Source: Eurosta solidaginis
Lineage: Eukaryota; Arthropoda; Insecta; Diptera; Tephritidae
NCBI RefSeq assembly: GCF_040869045.1
Contig: NW_027137015.1
Span: 240,763 to 304,762 of the forward strand
Direction: 5' to 3'
DNA length: 64,000 bases
The notes beneath the pieces are model-generated. The model saw nothing but the letters and a program-made list of their open reading frames with translations. It was not told the DNA's origin and ran no database searches. Numbering within the stretch: the first letter of the stretch is position 1; each line of letters starts with the position of its first letter. The position numbers and the translations under genes were made by a program. Of the stretch, positions 23,508-33,317 are shown piece after piece.

Positions 23508-23702
23508 TGTAAAGATTCGAGAACCAAATTAAATTAGACAGGAACTTTTGGTTATAATATTAATTTACGTTTATTTCACATTTACGAAGTACTTGTTGAA
23601 TTCAGGTTTGTTCAAGAGATAATACAATACTAGAGATCATCGATAACATTGTATGTTGAATGTATGCTTTACAAACAGAAGGCGTCCTACACATTACAGA
23701 CA
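23508..23702 (-). repeat. probable 5' LTR of the minus-strand Copia-type element
   Basis: On the minus strand it begins TGTCTGTAATGTG and ends ATCTTTACA, with GAAATAAACG as a polyadenylation-like signal inside. About 195 bp is normal for Copia-type LTRs. The partner LTR is missing, so boundaries rest on TG...CA and on the adjacent TGG primer-binding sequence. Confidence 0.55.
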
Positions 23703-23764
23703 ATATAATCTTACAACTTTACAAAAAATGAGACAAACTGAAATAGGCAAGACAACAAATACAA

Positions 23765-23834
23765 GCAGTATAGCCTAGTGGTTAAGGCAACTGCAGTTTC
23801 ACCGTGTGATTTGCGGTTCGAATTCGGTGAATCC
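23765..23834 (+). repeat. tRNA-derived SINE head
   Basis: GCAGTATAGCCTAGTGGTTA matches the Pol III A box, and GCGGTTCGAATTCGGTG, about 30 bases further on, matches the B box. The ends do not pair as an acceptor stem and there is no good anticodon arm, so it is a SINE head and not a tRNA gene. The following TGATGATGATTACGTGG is SINE body-like. Confidence 0.65.
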
Positions 23835-23945
23835 TTTTATAACTTTACGAAATTGCCTGATGATGATTACGTGGCGGTTTTCAAAACATTACTATCGCAA
23901 TATGCCAGTAAATGTTTCTTTCTTTCCAGTTTCTCTTAAACAAAC

Positions 23946-23986
23946 ATAATAATTGAATATTCATTTATTGAATATTCAATTATTAT
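23946..23986. repeat. perfect 18-bp inverted repeat with 5-bp loop
   Basis: Arms 23946-23963 and 23969-23986 are exact reverse complements (ATAATAATTGAATATTCA-type sequence) around TTTAT. It lies in AT-rich SINE-associated DNA. It is a potential cruciform or hairpin; no function is implied. Confidence 0.7.
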
Positions 23987-24045
23987 AAGACGGTGTTAAG
24001 CTCATGAATTCTTAAATGTTAAGTATATATATATAGTAAAAATAA

Positions 24046-24977
24046 CAATAATTACCATTAGAAAAAAAATTATTGTTCTGGCCTTGAGCTCGAATCGAGT
24101 CTTGAATCATTTATCAATAGGCCGATAAAAACAAAAACAATTGTTAATAAACCAAAATCACTTGGGAATGTCAAACAAATTAGTTGACAAAAAGAAATCC
24201 GGCATTATCACTGATTTGCAACTTGCAACAGATGGCGCAACGCTGATTAAATACAGTTGTTAAGAAGGAATAGTGTAGAAGATTAAAATGCAATAAAAAG
24301 AGTTGTGACCTTAATGAGTGAATTCTGAATGAATCTTTATTCAAATATTTCAGCTTATTTATATTAAATTATTCTACACATATTCTTACATACATATTTA
24401 CATTTAAGCATACATACTTACATGCATATCTACCTTAAGCATACATACTTACATACCTACATACAACTCGATACAAAATATGTACCTACAGATCTGTGTT
24501 GAGCTGTGACTTCTATGAGAAATGCAATGTTTGCAAATTTGCTAGAATTCAAATTTGTTTGGTTGTGTGTTGTATACACACCTGTATTAAAACGTGTGAA
24601 TGGCTATGTCAGTAATAATTATCAAATGCATATTTATGTGTTGATGAACATTTAGCATATTAGACTGATTTAAATATTTGGGATTAAATTGTTGGCTGTT
24701 TACACTACAATAGGAGTAGCAATTTATCGTTCAAGCAAATCACCGCTGTATAGCTAAATGGTTAGCGCAGCGTGCCTAAAGCGTACTGATGATGAAGGCT
24801 TAGCACCCTTCGAAATGGATCTATCTGCGCAGCTATGGCATGTTATCTGAAAAATTTTCTACTTACTATTCCAAAAACAAAATACAATTTTTCAAATATA
24901 GAAAAATTAAAAAATATCAATAATTATCATTAGAAAAAAAATTATTGTTCTGGTCTTGAGCTCGAATCGAACCTTGA
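24046..24977 (-). repeat. tRNA-related short repeat, locus B, with 60-bp terminal direct repeats
   Basis: Direct repeats at 24046-24105 and 24918-24977 (CAATAATTA...TTGAGCTCGAATCGA...CTTGA) enclose GCAACAGATGGCGCAACGCTG (24230) and an A-box-bearing block at 24745-24840 (TAGCTAAATGGTTAGCGCAG). The same blocks occur in the same order in locus A (387-904). Here an extra piece of about 420 bp (24304-24721) interrupts the body. Confidence 0.5.
24304..24721 (-). other. insertion in locus B, possible solo LTR
   Basis: Absent from the equivalent point of locus A. On the minus strand it runs from TGCTACTCC to AAGGTCACA, with TTTGAATAAAGATTC as a polyadenylation-like signal near its end, as in LTRs. 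The middle holds short CATACATACTTACAT repeats. No target duplication is seen, so the call is tentative. Confidence 0.3.
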
Positions 24978-25385
24978 AACAATTCTATTTTATTTCAATT
25001 CTAAATTCACAAAATTTTTATTTGAATCTACTTCCCGTTTTTCAACAGATTTTTCTTTTATTATTTTTTCCTTTTCGCTATTCACCAGGGGTTAAATTCC
25101 TAATAATCAACTTGAATTTTTTTTTCTATACCTTTTATTTAATTTTAGCCTTTATTTTAAAGAAATTTTATTTTATCTTCAATTTATATTTAATAATTAA
25201 TTCAATTTAGGTTTAATTTAATGGAAAATAAGTTAAATTTTAAATTATGTGAACTGAGGGATAGCGATTTTTTTTTAATTTTACAGTGCGAAAAATAAAT
25301 TTACAAAAATTTAACCGTCTGAAAAAAAATTCTTTTAAGTCATTTGAACTTAATGTTAAAATTCATTTTAATCAATTTAAATGTA
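24978..25385. other. unassigned T/A-rich sequence
   Basis: Low-complexity T-rich and A-rich DNA. An open frame here encodes mostly Phe, Leu, Ile and Asn and is a composition artefact. Confidence 0.5.
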
Positions 25386-28300
25386 AACAAGTAAGGAAGG
25401 TTAAGTTCGGGTGTAACCGAACATTACATACTCAGTTGAGAGCTATGGTGACAACATAAGGGAAAATAACCATGTAGGAAAATGAACCGAGGGAAACCCT
25501 GGAATGTGTTTGTATGACATGTGTATCAAATGAAAGGCATTAAAGAGTATTTTATGAAGGAGTGGGCCATAGTTCTATAGGTGGACGCCATTTAGGGATA
25601 TCGCCATAAAGGTGGATCAGGGTTGACTCTAGAATTTGTTTGTACAATATGGATATCAAATGAAAGGTCTTAAAGAGTATTTTATGAGGGAGTGGGCCAT
25701 AGTTCTATAGGTGGACGCTATTTAGGGATATAGCCATAAAGGTGGATCAGGGTTGACTCTAGAATGCGTTTGTACGATATGGGTATCAAATGAAAGATGT
25801 TAATGAGTATATTAAAAGGGATATATCCTTAGTTCCATAGGTGGACGCCGTTTCGAGATACCGCCATAAAGGTGGACCAGGGGTGACCCTAGAATTTGTT
25901 TGTACAATATGGGTATCAAAAGAAAGGTGTTAATGAGTATTTTAAAAGGGAGTAATCCTTAGTTCCATAGGTGGACGCCGTTTCGAGATATCGCCATAAA
26001 GGTGGACCAGGGGCGACCCTAGAATTTGTTTGTACGATATGCGTATCAAATTAAAGGTATTAAGTAGGTTTTAAAAGGGAGTGGTGGTAGTTGTATAGGT
26101 GGTCGCCTTTTCGGGATATCGCCATAAAGGTTGACCAGGGGTGACTCTAGAATGCGTTTGTACGATTTGGGTATCAAATGAAAGGTGCTAATGAGTATTT
26201 TAAAACGGAGTAATCCTTAGTTCCATAGGTGGACGCCGTTTCGAGATATCGCCATAAAGGTGGACCAGAGGTGACCCTAGAATTTGTTTGTACAATATGG
26301 GTATCAAAAGAAAGGTGTTAATGATTATTTTAAAAGGGAGTAATCCTTAGTTCCACAGGTAGACGCCGTTTCCAGATATCGCCACAAAGGTGGACCAGGT
26401 GTGACCCTAGAATTTGTTTGTACAATATTGGTATCAAAAGAAAGGTGTTAATGAGTATTTTAAAAGGGAGTGATGCTTAGTTCCATAGGTGGACGCCGTT
26501 TCGAGATATCGCCATAAAGGTGGACCAGGTGTGACCCTAGAATGCGTTTGTACAATATGGGTATCCAACGAAAGATGTTAATGAGTATTTTAAAAGGGAG
26601 TAATCCTTAGTTCTATAGGTGGACGCCGTTTCGAGATATCGCCATAAAGGTGGACCAGGGGTGACCCTAGAATTTGTTTGTATAATATGGGTATCAAAAG
26701 AAAGGTGTTAATGAGTATTTTAAAAGGGAGTGATGCTTAGTTCCAGAGGTGGACACCGTTTCGAGATATCGCCATAAAGGTGTACCAGGTGTGACCCTAG
26801 AATTTGTTTGTACGATATGGGCATCAAATTAAAGGTATTAATGAGGGGTTTAAAAGGGAGTGGTGGTAGTTGTATAGGTGGTCGCCTTTTCGAGATATCG
26901 CCATAAAGGTGGACCAGGGGTGACTCTAGAATGCGTTTGTACGATATGGGTATCAAATGAAAGGTGTTAATGAGTATTTTAAAAGGGAGTAATCCTTAGT
27001 TCCATAGGTGGACGCAGTTTCGAGATATCACCATAAAGGTGGACCAGGGGTGACCCTAGAATTTGTTTGTACAATATGGGTATCAAATTAAAGGTATTAA
27101 TGAGTATTTTAAAAGGGAGTAATCCTTAGTTCCATAGGTGGACGCCGTTTCGAGATATCGCCACAAAGGTGGACCAGGGGATACCCTAGAGTTTGTTTGT
27201 ACAATATGGGCATCAAACGAATGGTGTTAATGAGTATTTTAAAAGGGAGTGGGCCTTAGTTCTATAGGTGGACGCCGTTTCGAAATATCGCCATAAAGGT
27301 GGACCAGGGGTGACTCTAGAATGTCTTTGTACGATATGGGTATCAAATTAAAGGTATTAATGAGGGTTTTAAAAGGGAGTGGTGGTTGTTGTATAGGTGG
27401 TCGCGTTTTCGAGATATCGCTATAAAGGTGGACCAGGGGTGACTCTAGAATGCGTTTGTACGATATGGGTATTAAATGAAAGGTGTTAAAGAGTATTTTA
27501 TGAGGGAGTGGGCCATAGTTCTATAGGTGGACGCCATTTAGGGATATAGCCATAAAGGTGGATCAGGGTTGACTCCAGAATGCGTTTGTACGATATGGGT
27601 ATCAAATGAAAGATGTTAATGAGTATATTAAAAGGGATATATCCTTAGTTCCATAGGTGGACGCCGTTTCGAGATACCGCCATAAAGGTGGACCAGGGGT
27701 GACCCTAGAATTTGTTTGTACAATATGGGTATCAAAAGAAAGGTGTTAATGAGTATTTTAAAAGGGAGTAATCCTTAGTTCCATAGGTGGACGCCGTTTC
27801 GAGATATCGCCATAAAGGTGGACCAGGGGCGACCCTAGAATTTGTTTGTACGATATGCGTATCAAATTAAAGGTATTAAGTAGGGTTTTAAAAGGGAGTG
27901 GTGGTAGTTGTATAGGTGGTCGCCTTTTCGGGATATCGCCATAAAGGTTGACCAGGGGTGACTCTAGAATGCGTTTGTACGATATGGGTATCAAATTAAA
28001 GGTATTAATGAGAGTTTTAAAAGGGAGTGGTGGTAGTTGTATATGTGAAGGCTTTTTCCAGATCGCGACCAAAATGTGGACCAGGGTGACCCAGAACATG
28101 ATCTGTTGGATACCGCTAATTTATTTATAGGGTTTTTTATTTCGCCCTGCGGAACTTTTTCATTTTCTTCTACTTAATATGGTAGGTGTCACAACGATTT
28201 TATAAAGTTTTTTCTAAAGTTATATTTCGTGTCAATAAACCAATCCAATTACCTCACCATGTTTCATCCCTTTTTTTGTATTTGGTATAGAATTATGGCA

Positions 28301-30137
28301 TTTTTTTCATTTTTCGTAATTTTCGATATCGAAAAAGTGGGCGTGGTCATTGTCGGATTTCGTTCATTTTTCATACCAAAATAAAGTGAGTTCAAGTAAG
28401 TACCTGAACTAAGTTCATTAAAGATATGTCGATTTTTGCTGAAGTTATCGTGTTAACGGCCATGCGGAAGGACAGACGAACGACAGTGTATAAAAACTGG
28501 GCGTGGCATCAACCGATTTCGCCCGTTTTCACAGAAAACAGTTATCATCATAAAATCTATGCCCATACCAAATTTCAAAAGGATTGGTTAATTTTTGTTC
28601 GACTTATGGCGTTAAAAGTATCCTAGACAAATTAAATGAAAAAGGGCGGAGCCACGCCCATTTTGAAATTTTCTTTTATTTTTGTATTTTATTGCACCAT
28701 GTCATTACTGGAGTTGAATGTTGACATAATTTACTTTATACTGTAAAGATATAAAATTTTTTGTTAAAATTTTACTTAAAAAAAAAATTTTTTTTAAATG
28801 TAGGCGTGGTCCTTCTCCGATTTTGCTAATTTTTATTAGGCGTACATATAGTAATAGGAGTAACGTCCCTGCCAAATTTCATCATGATATCTTCAACGAC
28901 TGACAAATTACAGCTTGCAAAAGTTTTAAATTACCTTCTTTTAAAAGTGGGCGGTGCCACGCCCATTGTCCAAAATTTTATTATTTTCCACTCTGCGTCA
29001 TAAATTCAACTCATCTACCAAGTTTCGTCGCTTTATCTGTCTTTGGTAATGAATTATCGCACTTTTTCGGTTTTACGAAATTTTCGATATCGAAAAAGTG
29101 GGCGTGGTTATAGTCCGATATTGTTCATTTTAAATAGCGATCTGAGGTGAGTGCTCAGGAACCTACATACCAAATTTCATCAAGATACCTCAAAATTTAC
29201 TCAAGTTATCGTGTTAATGGCCATGCGGAAGGACAGACGGACGACTGTGTATAAAAACTGGGCATGGCATCAACCGATTTCGCCCGTTTTCACAGAAAAC
29301 AGTTAACATCATAAAATCTATGCCCCTACCGAATTTCAAAAGGATTGGTTAATTTTTGTTCGACTTATGGCGTTAAAAGTATCCTAGACAAATTAAATGA
29401 AAAAGGGCGGAGCCACGCCCATTTTGAAATTTTCTTTTATTTTTGTATTTTGTTGTACCATGTCATTACTGGAGTTGAATGTTGACATAATTTACTTATA
29501 TACTGTAAAGATATTAAATTTTTTGTTAAAATTTTACTTTAAAAAAAATTTTTTTTTAAAAGTGGGCGTGGTCTTTCTCCAATTTTGCTAATTTTTATTA
29601 GGCGTACATATAGTAATAGGAGTAACGTCCCTGCCAAATTTCATCATGATATCTTCAATGACTGACAAATTTTAAATTACCTTCTTTTAAAAGTGGGCGG
29701 TGCCACGCCCATTGTCCAAAATTTTACTAATTTTCTATTCTGCGTCATAAATTCAACTCATCTACCAAGTTTCGTCGCTTTATCTGTCTTTGGTAATGAA
29801 TTATCGCACTTTTTCGGTTTTACGAAATTTTCGATATCGAAAAAGTGGGCGTGGTTATCGTCCGATATCGTTGATTTTAAATAGCGATCTGAGATAAGTG
29901 CTCAGGAACCTAAGTACCAAATTTCATCAAGTTACCTCAAAATTTACTCAAGTTATCGTGTTAACGGACGGACGGACGGACGGACGGACGGACGGACATG
30001 GCTCAATCAAATTTTTTTTCGATCCTGATTATTTTGATATATGGAAGTCTATATCTATCTCGATTCCTTTATATATGTACAACCAACCGTTATCCAATCA
30101 AACTTAATATACTCTGTGAGCTCTGCTCAACTGAGTA
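25386..30137 (+). mobile_element. family 1 hairpin/satellite element, copy iii
   Basis: The 5' end AACAAGTAAGGAAGGTTAAG is followed by the hairpin GTTCGGGTGTAACCGAAC and ACATACTCAGTTGAGAGC. An array of about 20 units fills 25480-28070. The body contains two tandem copies of a block of about 760 bp (about 28440-29205 and 29205-29960), a (GGAC)n microsatellite at 29966-29996 and the tail CTCAACTGAGTATA at 30129. The last bases of the tail are fused directly to TAATGAGAGTTTTAAAAG, an array-end sequence, where the body repeats. Confidence 0.8.
25480..28070 (+). repeat. 130-bp satellite array (about 20 units)
   Basis: TCTATAGGTGGACG starts at 25574 and 25704 are 130 bp apart. Several unit variants alternate (AATTTG/AATGCG, AGTAATCC/AGTGGGCC/AGTGGTGG) and some blocks of variants recur, as in 25680-26000 versus 27520-27840, which shows multi-unit duplication within the array. 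Confidence 0.85.
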
Positions 30138-32247
30138 TAATAATGAGAGTTTTAAAAGGGAGTGGTGGTAGTTGTATATGTGAAGGCTTTTTCCAGATCG
30201 CGACCAAAATGTGGACCAGGGTGACCCAGAACATCATCTGTTGGATACCGCTAATTTATTTATATATGTAATACCTGCCAAGATTTTAAGGGTTTTTTAT
30301 TTCGCCCTGCGGAACTTTTTCATTTTCTTCTACTTAATATGGTAGGTGTCACAACCATTTTATAAAGTTTTTTCTAAAGTTATATTTCGTGTCAATAAAC
30401 CAATCCAATTACCTCACCATGTTTCATCCCTTTTTTCGTATTTGGTATAGAATTATGGCATTTTTTTCATTTTTCGTAATTTTCGATATCGAAAAAGTGG
30501 GCGTGGTCATTGTCGGATTTCGTTCATTTTTCATACCAAAATAAAGTGAGTTCAAGTAAGTACCTGAACTAAGTTCATTAAAGATATGTCGATTTTTGCT
30601 GAAGTTATCGTGTTAACGGCCATGCGGAAGGACAGACGAACGACAGTGTATAAAAACTGGGCGTGGCATCAACCGATTTCGCCCGTTTTCACAGAAAACA
30701 GTTATCATCATAAAATCTATGCCCATACCAAATTTCAAAAGGATTGGTTAATTTTTGTTCGACTTATGGCGTTAAAAGTATCCTAGACAAATTAAATGAA
30801 AAAGGGCGGAGCCACGCCCATTTTGAAATTTTCTTTTATTTTTGTATTTTGTTGCACCATGTCATTACTGGAGTTGAATGTTGACATAATTTACTTTATA
30901 CTGTAAAGATTTAAATTTTTTGTTAAAATTTTACTTAAAAAAAATTTTTTTTTAAATGTAGGCGTGGTCCTTCTCCGATTTTGTTAATTTTTATTAGGCG
31001 TACATATAGTAATAGGACTAACGTCCCTGCCAAATTTCATCATGATATCTTCAACGACTGACAAATTACAGCTTGCAAAAGTTTTAAATTACCTTCTTTT
31101 AAAAGTAGGCGGTGCCACGCCCATTGTCCAAAATTTTATTATTTTCCACTCTGCGTCATAAATTCAACTCATCTACCAAGTTTCGTCGCTTTATCTGTCT
31201 TTGGTAATGAATTATCGCACTTTTTCGGTTTTACGAAATTTTCGATATCGAAAAAGTGGGCGTGGTTATAGTCCGATATTGTTCATTTTAAATAGCGATC
31301 TGAGGTGAGTGCTCGGGAACCTACATACCAAATTTCATCAAGATACCTCAAAATTTACTCAAGTTATCGTGTTAATGGCCATGCGGAAGGACAGACGGAA
31401 GACTGTGTATAAAAACTGGGCGTGGCATCAACCGATTTCGCCCGTTTTCACAGAAAACAGTTATCATCATAAAATCTATGCCCCTACCAAATTTCAAAAG
31501 GATTGGTTAATTTTTGTTCGACTTATGGCGTTAAAAGTATCCTAGACAAATTAAATGAAAAAGGGCGGAGCCACGCCCATTTTGAAATTTTCTTTTATTT
31601 TTGTATTTTGTTGTACCATGTCATTACTGGAGTTGAATGTTGACATAATTTACTTATATACTGTAAAGATATTAAATTTTTTGTTAAAATTTTACATATA
31701 GTAATAGGAGTAACGTCCCTGCCAAATTTCATCATGATATCTTCAATGACTGACAAATTACAGTTTGCAAAAATTTTAAATTACCTTCTTTTAAAAGTGG
31801 GCGGTGCCACGCCCATTGTCCAAAATTTTACTAATTTTCTATTCTGCGTCATAAATTCAACTCATCTACCAAGTTTCGTCGCTTTATCTGTCTTTGGTAA
31901 TGAATTATCGCACTTTTTCGGTTTTACGAAATTTTCGATATCGAAAAAGTGGGCGTGGTTATCGTCCGATATCGTTGATTTTAAATAGCGATCTGAGATA
32001 AGTGCTCAGGAACCTACATACCAAATTTCATCAAGTTACCTCAAAATTTACTCAAGTTATCGTGTTAACGGACGGACGGACGGACGGACGGACGGACTGA
32101 CATGGCCCAATCAAATTTTTTTTCGATCCTGATTATTCTGATATATGGAAGTCTATATCTATCTCGATTCCTTTATATATGTACAACCAACCGTTATCCA
32201 ATCAAACTTAATATACTCTGTGAGCTCTGCTCAACTGAGTATAAAAA
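30138..32247 (+). repeat. tandem duplicate of the family 1 body
   Basis: This repeats 28003-30137: the last array unit, GACCCAGAACATCATCTG, the full body with its two internal blocks, the (GGAC)n tract (32069) and the tail CTCAACTGAGTATAAAA (32231-32247). Near-identity to the first copy, including the body-internal duplication, indicates recent unequal exchange or replication slippage. One body block is shortened: the GTGGGCGTGG-containing piece after 31690 is missing about 100 bp. Confidence 0.8.
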
Positions 32248-32259
32248 TGGTACATAAAA

Positions 32260-33131
32260 TTGAAAAAATAGTATGCTTTTAAATTTTAATAAATTAACTT
32301 TAAGTTCAAGAGTGTCGCGCATCTTCTTGCTGCTATCACCCTTAAAATATGTTGACTATCTATTTGCAATAATACATGAGGACGGTGTACAAAACACTCT
32401 TGACGCACTAAATTCTTTCAACAAAAACATAAATTTACAACGGAACTTGAAGACGATGGATGATAACCTTACCTTGACTCAATAGTTATACGACATGGAA
32501 ATCAATTGAAACTTAAGTGGTATAAGAAACATACCTCATCGGGACGGGAGACACTCTAAGACGATGATAATTAATACAGCAATGGGCTGTATTCGCCAAG
32601 TGTTACAAATATCAGACGACACGTACCACTCGGAAATTAAAAAAGAAATAAGAAGCCTATTAAAAAGTAACAATTTTCCTGATAATATCATAACAACCCT
32701 TTTGAAAGGATGTCTATCAGAGAATACTATAAACAAACGCCAAAAACCGAAAAAACTAAAATCAATAGTGTATGTACCTAACTTGTCAGAGCGCTTAGCT
32801 AAATCAGATTGATATAACCGTGAAGAAGTAAGAATTGCCCATAAATCGATAAATAACTTAAAAGGCATTTTGAACAAGACGAAGTCAAAAATACCCCAAG
32901 AAGAAAAAAGTCACTTGGTATACAAAATTCCTTGTAACGGAAATAACAATGAAACATGCAAGAGCATTTATGTAGGTACAACGAAAGAAAATTAAAAACA
33001 CGTGTCGCACAATACAAATCTGACTGCAAATATTGCCAACAAACAAATAACCAAAAAACAGCTATAACGACCCACTGTGCAACGAATAACCACTCTCCAG
33101 ATTTCGAACCCGCGACAATTCTACGGCAATA
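32260..33131 (+). pseudogene. Penelope-like element, RT C-terminus and GIY-YIG endonuclease (broken)
   Basis: The first frame (32273-32485) contains KYVDYLFAIIHEDG and LDALNSFNKNINLQ, the RT palm of a Penelope-like element. The second residue of the catalytic DD pair is Tyr. A second frame (32564-32812) reads NNFPDNIITTLLKGC and NKRQKPKKLKSIVYVPNLSE, the linker before the endonuclease. It stops at about 32810 and continues as AHKSINNLKGILNKTKSKIP and HLVYKIPCN..SIYVGTTKE, the GIY-YIG core. A frameshift at about 32995 moves the end (TRVAQYKSDCKYCQQ and TTHCATNNHSPDFEPATIL) to another frame. The 5' half of the RT is absent. Penelope-like elements use the GIY-YIG nuclease for insertion. Confidence 0.8.
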
Positions 33132-33141
33132 AAAAAAAACA

Positions 33142-33317
33142 AACAAGTAAGGACGGGACTGTCTTCGGCTGTGCCGAAGACTTCATACCTTTCATGAATG
33201 GGGCTGAACAATAATCTTATCCCGTTCGTAATCTCCGAATAATCGGATGTATAAGATAAGAAATATATAGTGAACAGATCTACATACCTAAACGATTTTT
33301 AAGATAAATATAAAATA
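33142..33317 (+). mobile_element. family 2 hairpin/satellite element, 5' end
   Basis: Starts AACAAGTAAGGACGGGACT and carries a perfect 9-bp stem (GTCTTCGGC/GCCGAAGAC, loop TGT) at 33161-33181, then CATACCTTTCATGAATGG. The family's 3' end reads TTCATGAAAGGTATAAAAA, so start and end are inverted relative to each other, exactly as in family 1. It is cut at 33317 by the insertion of family 1 copy iv; family 2 sequence resumes at 37854. An uninterrupted version of the junction exists at about 38127-38165. Confidence 0.75.

Larger units (their letters stand above)
22490..23702 (-). mobile_element. Copia-type element, 5' part only (LTR, Gag, start of protease)
   Basis: Reading the minus strand: LTR (23702-23508), a TGGTAGCAGTCC primer-binding-like sequence (23507 down), Gag ATG at 23391, zinc knuckle, then a protease start LLDSGCIDHTIKDEK near 22560-22600 and KPVDVYLGD near 22500. 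The sequence then switches to the LINE at about 22489. RT, integrase and the second LTR are not in the window next to it. Confidence 0.7.

Noticed and set aside
23765..23834. Functional tRNA gene
   Set aside because: A and B boxes are present but acceptor and anticodon stems do not form.
24956..25210. 84-codon frame rich in Phe, Leu and Ile
   Set aside because: Low-complexity T-rich DNA; no domain and no conservation evidence.
27758..28099. Minus-strand open frames with a repeated 43-residue motif (PISYKRILESPLVHLYGDIS-like) across the satellite arrays
   Set aside because: The unit is close to 129 bases, so any open frame repeats. Frames break whenever a unit is 130 bp, no start or codon bias is seen, and all copies lie in satellite DNA.
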